Shown here piece by piece: positions 1-12,960 of a DNA stretch of 64,000 bases. The translations under genes and the position numbers were made by a program. The stretch lies in assembly GCA_958298945.1 (NCBI GenBank), contig OY282605.1, positions 26,886,811-26,950,810 of the forward strand. Reading direction: 5' to 3'. The DNA comes from Atherix ibis. Lineage: Eukaryota > Arthropoda > Insecta > Diptera > Athericidae. A model generated the notes under the pieces. The model ran no database searches and was not told where the DNA came from. It saw nothing but the letters and a program-made list of their open reading frames with translations. The stretch's first letter is position 1. The number at the start of each line of letters is the position of its first letter.

Positions 1-440
1 TTCAGAAATGGATCGATATTGTTGCGATTCAGCAGCGATTCGCAGATGGAAATTCGGTCCATGAGGTTTTTTTGCGATAACTCGTGTGGTACCCATACAT
101 CGAGCTTCTTTTTGTATCCAGCCTTATTTAAGTGGTTCCAAACGGTTTTTTGTGCAATTTTTAGCTCCTGGGCAATCGAAACAGTGCTTGCGTGACTGTC
201 GGACTCGACGATTTCCATTATTTTATCGACATTTTCGACAATTGGCCTTCCAGAGCGTGGTGCATCTTTGACATCAAAATTACCGGAACGGAATCGACGA
301 AATCAAAATTGCGCGTGATATGCTGTTACAGTATCAGGACCGTAAACAGTATTCACATTTTCAGCTGCCTGGCTTGCGTTTTCGCCTTTATCGAAGAAAA
401 ACTGTAAAATATGGCGTATTTTCTCATTGTTGGTGTCCAT
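1..440 (-). pseudogene. Mariner transposase, N-terminal half, with a nonsense codon
   Basis: The start codon is the complement of 438-440 and is in the same place as in the other copy of this family. About 146 residues are visible. They cover the paired helix-turn-helix DNA-binding region of a mariner transposase, with the linker motif GRPIVENVDKI and the WVPHEL motif that precedes the catalytic domain. The catalytic aspartates lie beyond the window. A TGA at 303-305 (complement) replaces the tryptophan found at the same place in the 34.9-kb copy, so this copy cannot make full-length transposase. Apart from that codon the frame is open across the visible part. Confidence 0.9.
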
Positions 441-622
441 CTTTGACGCGTGCTAAAAAATACTGAGCCAAGTAATCACAAAACTGTATTAGAAATTTTC
501 TTAGTAAAAAATTTTATCTTTCTAACGCCATCTAGTGCAACCCAATTGCACTTTTACAACGGGAGATACAGACTCCTAAAGCCATCTATTGGCAAAATAA
601 TGGATTACTTTTTACTACAACT
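1..622 (-). mobile_element. Mariner (DD34D) element, cut by the left window edge
   Basis: The reverse complement of this stretch closely matches the 5' half of the mariner at 34,770-36,001, including the leader, start codon and terminal repeat. The outer end reads AGTTGTAGTAAAAAG on the minus strand, against AGGTGTAGTAAAAAG in the other copy, and is followed by a TA target dinucleotide at 623-624. The 3' half lies outside the window, so completeness cannot be judged. Confidence 0.93.
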
Positions 623-624
623 TA

Positions 625-1200
625 CTACATATTAAAGATTTTTTCTAGGATTTATTTTGTCCATGAAAAAAAAATTAAAATTTTATATTAAAACATTTTT
701 TTTATTTAAAAATGAAATAATAGTCAAAATTCTGACTATTAATTTTCTTGAAAAGATATTAAGAAAACGAACTATTTCTGTACTTTTTATATCAGTGATG
801 AAAATTATTATTTATTTTTATGAACATGATAATAATTTTACTAAAATTTTAATTTTAATTTTAAAAAACTTTAACCAAAAATAATAAGAAGTAGTGCTTT
901 TCTTAAAATTATAAAAATATTGCATCAATATTTTTCAGTCCTAGAAGCATTTTTACTCCAAGCCGATTCCAAAAATCTTTTAAAATATTTTTATTTAAAT
1001 TAATAAATACAAAAAAAAATTATAAATAACACAAAAAAAATATATTCGAAAATAATTTGTGAAAATGTTTCTGGAAAAGTATACATAATGTTGCAGCAAC
1101 ATTTTTACCTCTAGTAAAGTTAAAGACAGTAATTAGAATTTTTCAAATTTTATGGAGCATATAAGATTATTTTAGAATTATAAAAAGTGGAATTAGAAAA
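625..1200. other. AT-rich intergenic sequence, no gene seen
   Basis: Poly-A and poly-T rich sequence with no convincing open frame and no transposon signature. The short open frames here have the low-complexity K/I/F/N composition expected by chance. Confidence 0.6.
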
Positions 1201-2369
1201 GAAATTGTTGGGCCTAGGAACTCTAAATAAAGTGACATTAATTTTAAATGTGGTAAATGGTGGGTTGGATGTTACAGGAATGGCAAGGACAAGCTTGGTT
1301 ACCAAAGATGAAATGGTGCGGTATGACTAATCCGGATTCTGAGAAGTGTTCTTGTTTAGAATTTCTGAATAATTGTTGAGTGCACTGGTTTACTGGTTTT
1401 GGGTCTATATCTATGACGTGACAACCGGTAGTCCGCTGTAGGCCCACAGAATCAAAAAACTCCAGATATCCTGACTTCGTACCCCGGTATTCCAGTTTGA
1501 CACTGCCAGCATGTTTTTAGAGTCTTGACTAACGCCATCGTTCTACCAAAGGCGGTGCCTACCTCATTTTTCTGGGACCATAAATGGATCCATTATGGAC
1601 TTTTCGGGCAGAATTTTTCCCATTTTTAAGGATTAGGTATCCAGCCCACCTCTGTCTATTAATCTTAATTTTGACTGGGCAGTGACAATATAGTAATTAA
1701 CCGAAGCTTTAACCTTCCTTTGTCCTGGAATTCTGTCACGTAAAGTCTTACTTTGCATTCACTAACAATTAGAATATTTTATACATGTTCTAATTAGAGT
1801 TGACTGGGTTGATAGTATTGCTAATCTGCATATTCCATCTTCTCCTTCGGATAGTGGTGACACCCAGGATTTTCATAAAATCTGTCGCATGAAGGAAGCT
1901 GGATCCAGATGTGTATCTTCCTGCATCGTAAATTTTTTTTGGCATATTAGAAGGCACGTAGAGTTTACAACCGGGATAAAGTCACCTTTTTTTGATTACC
2001 AGTGTCTTATTTTAAAAGCCTATTTGTTCTAAAAATATTGAGACTACCCTTACTGAGAGCAATCTGGCAATACTGTGCAATTTCCCCTACATAGATTGTA
2101 CTCGTACGTTAGTCCTTCCTAGACGTGCAGTATATCGTCCAGTAACTATGCAACCCTATAGAGTTTGAAAAGTGAAGTTGTGTTTTTATAGTGCACTATG
2201 GAAAATGGTGGCGGAAAATTTTGGGCGACGATGTACTATAAATTTTTATGCCAAACTTAGTGCATCCGTAAGCTTGCTTTACGAAAAGTTTTCAAAGCCT
2301 TAGAATAGCACAAGGAGAAGTCTTTAAAAGGCTCAGAAAAAGGGTTATTTGTATCACATCAGGTATTGC
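1201..2369. other. More complex intergenic sequence, unclassified
   Basis: Base composition is less extreme than the surroundings, as in the retroelement block that follows. No frame longer than 67 codons exists and none resembles a known family. It may be decayed transposon or repeat sequence belonging to the same cluster as the repeats at 2.37-4.56 kb, but I could not align it to them. Confidence 0.4.
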
Positions 2370-2685
2370 AGACACCATGACGACACATTGCAGGCACCTC
2401 GACGATGCCCCTATTTTACACATGTCCATCCCCATCAACAAATTTTTGTTGGAAAAAGAAATTTCTGTAGTTCCACAGCCTAAATTACCCCCTCCCGTCT
2501 AAGTCAATGCGTATTTTTTTATTTCCTAATATTAAGGATGCCCCAGATTAGGATGGTTCTTACCATCAAAAACTAATAAAAATGTAAAATGAGTCAGAGC
2601 ACTTGTGAGGTCAGACTGTCGATTAACTTTGAAGCTAATGAGTGAGTCCTTAACAGACTCAAAATGCTTGCGTCAGATCAGACAT
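2370..2685 (+). repeat. Local ~300-bp repeat, copy a (interrupted by the R1-like element)
   Basis: Shared blocks with copies b and c are, in order, TTTCTGTAGTTCCA, TCTAAGTCAATGC, AGATTAGG(A/G)(A/T)GG, CTTACCATCAAAAACTAAT, GACTGTCGATTA, AAGCTAATGAGTGAGT and GCGTCAGATC. This copy ends abruptly at ATCAGACAT (2,677-2,685), where the R1-like element starts. Confidence 0.8.
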
Positions 2686-3690
2686 TGGTTGTCCTTATAG
2701 CCAAACACCTGGAGGAACTGGAAACCGCATTCTCCACCACCGTCCGGAGGATAAGACAGTGGATGACATCGGCAGACCTGTCTTTGGCGGAACATAAGAC
2801 CGCGGCACTCCTTGTGAGTAGCCGGATGAAAATGGAGACCATCACCATAAGAGTAGGCGACCACGACGTCCAGTCGCTACCCTACATCCGGTATCTAGGA
2901 GTGGTTTTGGATGCCAGACTCAACTACAAGGAGTACATCTCCAACGTCAGCAGGAAGGCATCAGCAGTACAGGGCGCTATTTCGCGGATAATGCCCAATA
3001 TCGGAGACCCCAGGCAAATCTGAAGGTGACTACTGGCAACTGTGGTTACCTCCGTCTTGCTATACGGAGCACCAGTGTGGGCGAAATCGCTAGAGGTAAC
3101 AACATACCGCAAGACAATGTCATCAATCCAGCGGCTCTCAGCGATCAGAATGGCGTCAGCACACCGAATGGTATCACACGATGCAGTCAACGTCGTGGCA
3201 TCATGCCCACCCATCGACATCCTGGCAGGAGAGCGGGAACGTAAACATCGTAGGAAGAAGGAAGAGCAGCGAAAGGTCCTCTGTGAAGAGGAGAGACACG
3301 AGAGTCTTCGCCTCTGGCAAGAGATATGGGAGAGCTCGACGAAGGGTCGGTGGACTCATCGGCTGATCCCAGATGTTACCAAATGGGTCACTCGCCTGCA
3401 CGGAGAACTCGGGTATTACATCACCCAACTCTTGACTGGGCATGGATGCTTTCGGGCATACTTGCACAGATTCAAGAGAACTGACTCCCCAAACCGTCAT
3501 CATGGCCGCGATAAGATGCAAAACACGTATTATTCCAATGCCCCTTCTACGAGGGGACACAGACAGAACTGGAGAGAAATCTGGACCAGAAAACATAGTG
3601 GAGTGCATGCTTAAGAGCCAATCGGCTTGGAACAGAGTTGCAGACTACGCGGAATCTATCATCAAGGATCTTCGCACCACGTCCGAAGAA
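2686..3690 (+). pseudogene. Reverse transcriptase C-terminal part, R1/Jockey-type, decayed
   Basis: The frame starts just after the missing catalytic FADD box (LVVLIAKHLEELE). It continues through a thumb-like region with the signatures LAEHKTAALLVSS and YIRYLGVVLDARLN, then SVLLYGAPVWA, typical of the C-terminal half of R1-clade ORF2 proteins. The apparent ATG at 2,664 lies in the flanking repeat, not in the element. Two TGA codons at 3,021 and 3,027 stand where arginine is expected (CGA to TGA). After about 3,490 the match shifts frame, and the cysteines of the C-terminal zinc knuckle cannot be read in one frame. The endonuclease domain, ORF1 and the palm with its catalytic aspartates are missing. 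Confidence 0.85.
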
Positions 3691-3934
3691 TAGGCCGCGA
3701 GGCGTCATAACATCGGGACAGCAGTTATATCAAATAAGAACGCCCCGGCGAAGTAGTATTTACAAAGAGTGCCGCCGGGGAATCATCGTTCCGGGAGCAA
3801 GGTTAGAGGTACAGGTAAGCTTTTAGCGAGGCAGAAATCCCCCGCATAACTCGTCTGGCAGGTAGAAGGTCTTCCAGGCGAGTATCTTTTGAAGGTGTCC
3901 CGCTGTACCTCTTTAGTCTAGACCTAAAAAAAAA
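2686..3934 (+). mobile_element. 5'-truncated R1-like non-LTR retrotransposon with poly(A) tail
   Basis: The element begins in the middle of the reverse-transcriptase region and runs through the C-terminal domain and a 3' untranslated region to an A-rich tail just before 3,935. It is flanked by a perfect 9-bp direct repeat, ATCAGACAT, at 2,677-2,685 and 3,935-3,943, which fits a target-site duplication from target-primed reverse transcription. The truncated 5' end is typical of such insertions. The flanks on both sides belong to the local repeat (copies a and b). Confidence 0.88.
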
Positions 3935-4285
3935 ATCAGACATAGCGGATTCTTTTATGGTCCATCATGACAACGCCTGCTGTCACACAGTACTTCAAGA
4001 CAACGCCTCCTGTTAACTAATTTTCATTGGAAAAAATGATTTTTGTGGTTCCATTCGCAAATTAGACCCTCCTTCGCCAACCCACTTGATGGGTCTAAGT
4101 CAATGCATATTTTTTTATTCCATAAGATTAAGGAGGCCTCAGATTAGGGAGGTCCTTACCATCAAAAACTAATGAAAATGTAGAACGAGTGGGAGCTTTT
4201 GTGCGGTGAGACTGTCGATTAGCATTGAAGCTAATGAGTGAGTTCTTAATTGACTCAAAATGCTCGCGTCAGATCGGACATCTTC
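3935..4285 (+). repeat. Local ~300-bp repeat, copy b
   Basis: Begins with the second half of the target duplication and TGGTCCATCATGACAACG, then contains the same ordered blocks as copy a up to GCGTCAGATCGGACAT. It passes directly into copy c, showing the uninterrupted state of the site where the R1-like element landed. Confidence 0.8.
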
Positions 4286-4565
4286 ATCAACGAGTTTTCA
4301 TTAGAAAAAGGAATTTCTGTAGTTCCATAGCCAAAACCTCCTACCCTCCACCCCAACCCACTTGATGGATCTAAGTCAGTGCCCATTTTTTTATTCTCTA
4401 AGATTAGGGAGGCCTCAGATTAGGGTGGTCCTTACCATGAAAATCTAATGAAAATTTGGAATGAATGAGAGCACTTATGCGGTTAGAATGTGGATTAACT
4501 TGGAAACTAATGAATTGGAGATAGCAGATTCTTGGATGGTCCATCATGACAACGTCTCCGATCAG
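4286..4565 (+). repeat. Local ~300-bp repeat, copy c
   Basis: Contains TTTCTGTAGTTCCATAG, TCTAAGTCAGTGCCC and CCTCAGATTAGGGTGG, and ends in TGGTCCATCATGACAACG, the block that opens copy b. The copies differ by many substitutions and small gaps, so the duplication is old. Confidence 0.75.
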
Positions 4566-7500
4566 AAAAACAGATCTTTATGATTCTCCAGCCTCTTTCT
4601 ATATGTGATCTAAGTTTCGTGTGAGTTTTTTAGTTGCCAGGGATTAAAAAACCTCTTGAAAGGGGGTCATCTTGCTACTGTCGATAACGTACAAAGGACT
4701 AAAGAACTGAAGGCGTTTGCATTTGAAGCCTTCTGATGCTACTAAATGTTATAATTATTTTTATAATTAAAATATTTTGTTATAAAAGAATCTCCTTTTC
4801 AGTAGCTTAATTTTAGAAACTAAATTAATATAAGTCCATGAGTTAATCTAAAGTGTTATCACCTTTTTAACAAAAGAATAATTAAATGTATTGATAAATC
4901 CCTCTTCAATGATCCTCGAAGATTATTTGGAGATAAAAATTACACCTAATCGGATCAAAAAAAAAAATAATAAAAATAAAACTAGTCGACAACTATAAAG
5001 TGAATATTCTTGCCATGTAAACTGCACACATTACGGATGTAGTTCATGATTAGGATGGCCATAAAATCACCTTGTATGTTATCAAACTACTGTTTATAGA
5101 AAAGTTTCCAAAACAAAACTGTCAATGTCGTCGCATTATTGCCACTTTGAATATATGGGATGCCGACAAAATAAAGAAAAAATCAAAACGACAACACAAC
5201 TAAATAAAACAAATGTCAACAAAATCATTAAAAACACTCAAAAAACGACGCAGCCTTCTCATTAACATAATATAATTGAACACAGAAGTTGTTCAGTAGC
5301 TCCGTAGCTCCTCCGTAGACGGGTAGATGATCATCAGTAGGTAGATTGACCGTATCTCTTATACTTGTAGATATACTGACTTAATATTAGATGATTGTGA
5401 ATATAAAAACTAAAATGAATCTTTTTACCTGACCCATTCGATGATATTTTTTTCTATACAAAAATCTGATTAGCACTATTGTTCTAACACTATTGATCGA
5501 GCATACGATCGATTTTCAGCCATTCGAACATCGATGATCTTGCCATTTCTCGCTGACAATAATCGAAATTGGCGAATCGGCATTGTATTTTTTTTCCTGT
5601 TTTAATTTCTGCTTTTCTTATATAGTCTCTATTATTTTTAAATGTATTTATTTATCCCGTGGGCTTATTGGACTCAACAATTTAGAATATAGATTAAAAT
5701 TAGATAATTGCAAATAAAATCAGATTTCAGTTAGTAAAATACGAGCATAGCCCGTTTGCGTAGGCAACAAAAGAGATCTTTTAAAAAAAGTCTTTTCAGA
5801 TTTCAAAGATTGCAAGTTAGCGGAAAATTTGAATTTTTTTTTTTGTTCCTTATTCTTAGAAGTCTTTTGATAATCAAAATCAGTTTACTGATCTTAAGAT
5901 GATCAAAAAAGGCTATTATATTAATTGCTGCGAATTATTGATATGCACTGTCAACATAAACTAGTGTTAAACAAGTGTTGATTACTATTGTGACAAGCAT
6001 GGAAGCTTCAAATTTGCCATTTAATTAAATATATTATTCAGGTCAGAAGATTAAACGCCCTTGCGATTTTCTTATTTAAATTCTGTGCTTTTTACGTGTA
6101 TAAAAACTTTTATTTTCTTAGAATATCTACTAATTATCAAAATTTGGAACTGATTATTATCTATTCGAATGGTTTGTTAACTTTGATCTTAACTTTTCAA
6201 TACCGATGATCAGTATAATAATGGCGATAATTCCTTACTGTTCTCGAAACGAATCCACAACGTTTCATGTCACATCGAACCAATAGAAAACGAGTTGACG
6301 TGATTTTTCGAAATTCGGTTTTCGATTCCATAATCACTGGTTAATGACTCAAAACGGGGTATTAAGATTTTTTTACAGCTAATAAATTATATTAATAAAC
6401 AAGGTTTAATTTTTAAGAATATTTTCAATATTTTCTATCTCCTTTTCTCTGAGTATCTTTAGCTTCTACCAAGCTCTGAATAGATTCAGATTTAGATTGC
6501 GAATTAACAATATTTTCAATAAAAATTCCAACTTATAGATTTATAAGATTTTGAAATATTAAAAAATTCATGCAACTGAAATTACTTGTTCTGATGAGTA
6601 CGCATAGGTTAACTTGGAATTATCTGTAAACTACACAATATCCTTACGATATATCATACGTTATTATTGATTTTATGAGATTTTAAGGTGTGGGAGATCT
6701 TTTAACGCTTACGTATTAAGAAATAAAATTTTATAATCGTAATAATTTTTCAACATTAATATTCGAATAGATAAATTTCGGATTTTATTAAAACAAAAAA
6801 ACACCATATCAAATTAATCTTGAATTATATTCTAGATTATATAAAATAAATTTGATTATTCTGATTTATAATAGTTTTATATAATTTTCGATATGATTTT
6901 TGAATAGGATTTTGTTGAAAATTTAGTTATTATTCATAATTATTAAATGGTAAGACAATATAATATCAGATTATGTTAATGAAAAATATTTTTGTTTTAA
7001 AAAATGGTTAATATTTTTGTTATTTCCACTAGGAATAATTTTAATTATACTATTAATAATAGTAAAATTAATTGTGAATGGGTTTTAGAAAATTAGAGGC
7101 AACATTTTTTTTTTAAACGAAGAAAGTTTTGGTTAGAAAACTATAATTTATTAAAATATATTTAAATTTTCAAAATATATTAAACTTTCATTTAATTATA
7201 TTACCTAAACTTTACCATTATAAGAAATTATTACATTTTATAAATAGCTATAATGAGACCTATTGCAGAATACGATCCTATTAAGGTAATTTTTGATGAC
7301 TTTTTTGGACATTTTGCGCTGTATTTAGGCCATTACTTAGTGAATAATGAATTGATGGTAACTATTCCACTTTCTTGATTTCCAAAGAAATACTTTGACT
7401 TTCAAAAAATATTTACAGATCATATTTCAAAGAAAATGCGTACCAGACAATTAGTTTTTGTGGATGCAATGGGTTTTTAACAGTCACTTATAGGCTTTTA

Positions 7501-7874
7501 GCATACTATATATGACAATTATGCATTTTGACGTATTTATCGAATGATCATCTTCTTCCAACATAATTTTTTGTGAAAAAAAACGCAAAATATAAACACG
7601 AAATTACTATGTTTGTAAAAAGTTTTTACATATTTTTACAATAAATTAACAATTTTTTATATCAAATGAAAAATTTTATTCCAAGTAAATTTTATGTTTT
7701 TTTATATATTTTACGAACATATGTCAAATAACAGGTCTGTATTTTTCAAACTATAAAATGGATATTCGGTAATAACTAAGAGTATCTCCCACCAGTGAAT
7801 TGGCCCTCTCGTTGGGAGAAACTGAGCAGATTATGCCAAAAGTTGTTGAAAAAAGGATCACTTGATGGTCTACA
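4566..7874. other. AT-rich intergenic sequence, no gene seen
   Basis: No open frame above the reporting threshold and no transposon terminus recognised. The only repeat link is a dispersed motif at about 7,725-7,775. Confidence 0.55.
7725..7775 (+). repeat. Dispersed motif copy (TCAAACTATAAAATGG)
   Basis: Contains ACATATGTCAAATAACAG followed by TTTTTCAAACTATAAAATGG. The same pair of blocks recurs at 21.77, 32.9 (reverse), 34.4 (reverse) and 57.89 kb, which suggests the end of a short interspersed or inverted-repeat element. I could not delimit a full element. Confidence 0.5.
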
Positions 7875-9697
7875 TCACAACTTTTCTGTACAAATTTCCG
7901 TCAAAAAATTTTAAATAAAAACTTTTTGTCAAAAATTTCCTCTCATAAATTTTCTGTAAAAATTTCATGTTAAAAATTTTCTATTAAAAATTTTCTGTTA
8001 AAATTTTCTGTTAACAATTTTCTGTTAAACATTTTCTGTTAACAATTTTCTGTTAAAAATTTTCTGTTAAGAAATTTTCTGATAAAAATTTGCGCTTTTC
8101 TGTTAAAAATTTTCTGATAAAAATTTGCGGTTTAAAACGTGCTGTAATAAATTGTATATAAACATTTCTTGTCGCAAAATTTCTTTAAACATATTCCGTT
8201 AAAGTTCCTGTCACAAATTTTCTGTAAAACTTTCCTGTCACAAATTTTCTTTAAAAATTTTCTCTCATAAATTTTCTATAAAAATTTCCTGTCATAAATT
8301 TTCTATAAAAATTTTCTGTAACAAATTTTCTGTAAAAATTTCCTGTCACAAATTTTCTATAAAAATTTCCTGTCACAAATTTTTTATACAAATTTAATGT
8401 CACAAATTTTCTATACAAATTTCCTGTCAAACATTTTCAATGAAAATTCCCTGTAAAAAATTTTCTTTAAAAATATTCTGTTTAAATTTGTCTGTTAAAA
8501 GTTTTCTGTTAAACATTTTTTGTTAAACATTTTTTGTTAAATATTTTTTGTTAAAAGTTTTCTGTTTAAAATTTGCTGTAAAAATTTATTTTTAAAATTT
8601 GCCTAAAAAATTTTTTTGTTCAAAATTTTCTGTTAAAAAATTTATTAAAAATTTTCTGTTAAAAATTTTTTGTTTTAAATTACCTGTTAAAAAATTTTTT
8701 AAATGTCCTGTCACAAATTTTCTTTAAAAAATGCCTGTCATAAATTTTTATATAAAAATTTCCTGTCAAAAATTATCTGTAAAAATTTCCTGTAAAAAAT
8801 TATCTGTAAAAATTTCCTGTAACAAATTATCTGTGAAAATTTCCTGTAACAAATTTTCTGTAAAAATTTCTTCCCGCAAATTTTCTGAAAAACTTGCGAT
8901 AAAAATTTATTGCTAAAAATTTCTGTAAAAAATTTTTCGTCACAAATTTTCTTTATAAATATTCTGTTAAAAATTTTCTGTTAAAAAATTGCTGTTAAAG
9001 CTTTCCTGTCAGAAATTTTCTATAAAAATTTCCTGTAACAAATTTTCTATAAAAATATCCTGTACAAAAATTTTCTGTCAAAATTTCCTGTAACAAATTT
9101 TCTTGTCAAAATTCCCTTTAACAAATTTGCGCTAAAAGTTTCTTTTTAAAACTTGCTGTAAAAAATGTTTCGTCACAAATTTTGTTTTAAAACATTTTGT
9201 TAAAATTTTTCTGTTAAAAGTATTCTGTTAAAATTTTTCTGTTAAAAGTTTTCTGCTAAAAATTTTCTGTTAGAAATTTTCTATTAAAAACTTTCTGTTA
9301 AACATAGTCTATAAAAATTTTCTATTCAAAATTTTCTGTTCGAAATTTTCTGTAAAAATTTGTGTTCAAAGTTTTTGTTTAAAATTTGTTGTAAAAAAAT
9401 TTTTGTTAAAAATTTCCTGTCACAAAATTTCTGTAAAAATTTCCTTTAACAAATTTTCTGGAAAAATTTTCTGTCACAAATTTTCTTAAAAATTTCATGT
9501 CATAAATTTTCTTTAAAAGTATTATGTTAGAAATTGTCTGTTAAAAATTTCTTGTTACAAATTTTCTGAAAAATTTGCGGTAAAAATTTCTGTTTAAAAT
9601 TTTCTATAAAAAACAATTTTTTGTCACAAATTTTCTTTACAAATATTCTGTTAAAAATTTTCTGTTAAAAAATCGCTGTTAAAAATTTTCTGTAAAA
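7875..9697 (+). repeat. Array A: degenerate 13-14-bp units, consensus AAAAATTTTCTGTT
   Basis: About 1.8 kb built almost wholly from the units AAAAATTTTCTGTT and the variant AAATTTCCTGTCAC, with frequent one-base indels and substitutions. A 61-codon open frame at 8,731 has a repeated VKISCxKLS peptide that simply reflects the unit and is not a gene. The array ends cleanly near 9,697, where ordinary sequence resumes. Confidence 0.93.
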
Positions 9698-11524
9698 ATG
9701 GACTTACAGACTGCAAATCTGGAATTCTACTAGGCCTTCGAATTCCAGTCGAATATAATCGCTTCAAGCAAAAATACTTCGTAAAATTATCGATGCGTCC
9801 TTTTATACTCTAAAGTCCCTTATGTTCGTGATTTGACTGAATCTCGTTATAAAAAGCTTTTTTCTCGTTTTTCCGACTATACTAATTTTCTTGTTGGAGA
9901 GTTATCCTCCATTTCCTTCTCTAGAAACAGCCATCGACATGAGCATGACTCATTTTCACATATGTACATGCAAGAGGAGAAAACTTTCACGTTAATCAAT
10001 ATTGTTAACATATCTAAATCTTCTTTTTGCTATGTTGTAACTGTAGATACTTATATCTGTTAAATTTTTTTAAAAATATCTTTAAAATCAAATTTAGAGA
10101 ATTTAAAAAAAAAACTTTTGCAATGACCGTTGTGTAGATACCAAACGAACAGTGTCATAAATAGTCTAAAGTCTTATTCATATACAATTAATATATTGAA
10201 ATATAATCAAAATTAAATAAAAATAAACAAATATTATTAAATATACAGTAAATTAGTGACTTCCTTATTTTCATCTAAAAATAGCGATCGACATTCGTTG
10301 ATATCATTAAGAAAATTATCATGTTTAATAGATTGGTAGGTATCTTTTGGATTAGCATACTCGTATCTAATAAAATTCGATCGATTTTTTATTATATATT
10401 GGAAAATAAAAGGAAAAAACCTCACACTATACTCATAGGCCACAATTATATAAAAAAATAAAATACATTTTCTGTTAATAAATCCAATTTAGAAATCCAC
10501 ACTTTTTTTCATAAATCTCATTCTTAATTCAATATTTTTCAAACGATTTATCAATCGGTTATTATAAATTAATATAAATTTGTTGTTTGTTATGAAATTT
10601 GCAAAAATATATTTTTCAACGTGGGATGAAAGTTTTGTTGATTATTTTCTTGTTTTCAAACATAAGATTAATGGTCTGATAGTGGTTCAGATAATACGAA
10701 AAAATACAAAAACAAAGAAGACAATAAATTTGATCTTAGACTGGAGTGGTATGAGATAGGATAGTAAAGTTTCTGATAGGAAACATTTACTGTTTTTTAA
10801 TAAAATTTCAAAAATATTTATTGTCTCATCTTTGCTGTATTAATGTATATTTATTTATTGTTTTATCGTTTGTAACGATAACGAAAAAGATACCTGATCT
10901 TATTAGATAGCAATGATATCTTAACCTTTCGAAGTGTCATATCAGACTGGCAGAAAATATCCTGGGACAATTCTAAATATGCCACCCCAAACGGAGAACA
11001 CAATTCCAAAACAAAACCAGCATAATCTTAATTTATGTCTGCAACACCCAAGATAACATAAATTCAAAGAATTGGAAAAACAAAAAAATATCTTCTCTTC
11101 TTTTAGGATTTCACTGGTAAATATATCCTCCTTAATCTGTTTACAAAGTGCGATATGAAAATTACCATATGGAAATAGTGCTTTTAATCTTCACGAACAT
11201 GAATTTATAATGTTCATTATTGACATTTGCTAATTTATATTTTTTTCTAATTTCTACACATAAAAACCTGTCCAAATTTTCGTATTGCTATAAGTTTAAA
11301 GGTATTTTTTTTATAGGAAAATGGTTTTTTTTCTTTTAATCCCAGTGCTGAAATTCGATTAAGAGATTAAGAGAATTACTAATTAAGAAATTTATCGTAA
11401 AAAAGTATGGACCATATTTCATGATGTCGGCGATTTTTCACAAATTAATGACTTTGAAAGTTAATAAGTGTTTCGGCAGTAATATTCATCAAAAACTTTT
11501 TTTTTTATAACGTTAGTTCTAAAA
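9698..11524. other. Intergenic sequence, no gene seen
   Basis: Short frames of 76 codons at 9,833 and 68 codons at 10,237 (minus) show no recognisable domain. The rest is AT-rich. I see no transposon end. Confidence 0.5.
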
Positions 11525-12960
11525 AATGAAAATTATTACAAACAATTTTTACAGATAATTTCTTCAGAAAATTTCTACGGAAAATTTTAGAGACAATTTT
11601 CATATAAAATTTTTAGAAACAATTTTTAGAGGAAATTTTTAGAGAAAATTTCTACAGAAAATTTTTAAAGGAATTTTGCACGGAAAATTTTTAGAGTGAA
11701 TTTTTAGAGATAATTTTCACAGAAATTTTTTTTAGATACAATTTTCAAAGAAAATTTTTAGAGAAAATTTTCAGAGATAATTTCTACCGAAAATTTTTAG
11801 AAGAAATTTTTAGAGGAAATATTTAGAGAACATTTCTACAGAAAATTTTTACAGACAATTTTTAGAAAAAACTTTTACCGGGATAATTTTTTTTAGATAA
11901 AATTTTTACAGAAATTAGCACAAAAATTTTCTAGAGACAATTCTTAGAGCCAAATTTATATAGATAATTTTTAGAGACAATTTTTAGAGACAATTCTTAG
12001 AGAAAATTTTTATAGACAATTTTTAGAGACAATTTTTAGAGACAATTTTTAGAGACAATTTTTAGAGACAATTTTTAGAGACAATTTTTAGAGAAAATTT
12101 TTAGAGAAATTTTTTAGAGGAACTTTTAAGAGAATATTTTTAGAGACAATTTTTACAGAAAATGTTTAAAGACAATTTTCACAGAAAAATTTTAGAGACA
12201 AATTGTAGAGAAAACTTTTAGAGATAATTTTTACAAAATATTTTTAGAGGAAATTTTTACAGAAATTTTTTAGAGACAATTTTTAGAGAACATTTTTATA
12301 GACAATTTTTAGAGACAATTTTTAGAGACTATTTTTAAAGACAATTTTTGGAGACAATTTGTACAGAAATTTGCACAGAAATTTTTTAGAGACAATTCTT
12401 AGAGAAAATTTTTAAAGACAATTTTTAGAGACAATTTTTAGAGACAATTTTTAGAGACAATTTTTAGAAACAATTCTTAGAGATAATTTTTGGAGACAAT
12501 TTGCACAAAAAATTTGTAGAGATAGTTTTCACAAAAAAATTTTGTACAGACAATTTTTAGAAAAAATTTTTAGAGAAATTTTTTAGAGGAAATTTTTAGA
12601 GAATATTTTTAGAGACAATTTTCACAAAAAATTTTTAAAGACAAATTTCACAGAAAATTTTTAAAGACAATTTTCACAGAAAATTTTTAGAGACAAATTG
12701 TAGAGAAAACTTTTAAAGATAATTTTTACAAAATATTTTTGAGGAAATTTTTACAGAAATTTGTTAGAGACAATTCTTAGAGAAAATTTTTATAGACAAT
12801 TTTTAGAGACAATTTGTATAAAATATTTTCTACAGACAATTTTTAGAAGAAAATCTTATAGAAATTTTTTAGAGGAAATTTTTTGAGAAAACGTTTAGAG
12901 ATAATTTTTAGAGAAAAAGTTTAGAAAAATTGTTTTAGAACTACTACCGAAAATTTTTAA
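11525..12960 (-). repeat. Array B: degenerate 13-bp units, inverted orientation
   Basis: The plus strand reads AGACAATTTTTAG over and over, most regularly at 11,990-12,110 and 12,410-12,490. Its complement is AAAAATTGTCTCT, the same core as arrays A, C, D and E, so this array lies in the opposite orientation. Units are interrupted by variants such as AGGAAATTTTTAG and ACAGAAAATTTTT. Confidence 0.93.

Noticed and set aside
2664..2685. ATG at 2,664 as the start of the reverse-transcriptase frame
   Set aside because: The first seven codons belong to the flanking local repeat and the target duplication; the element itself starts at 2,686.
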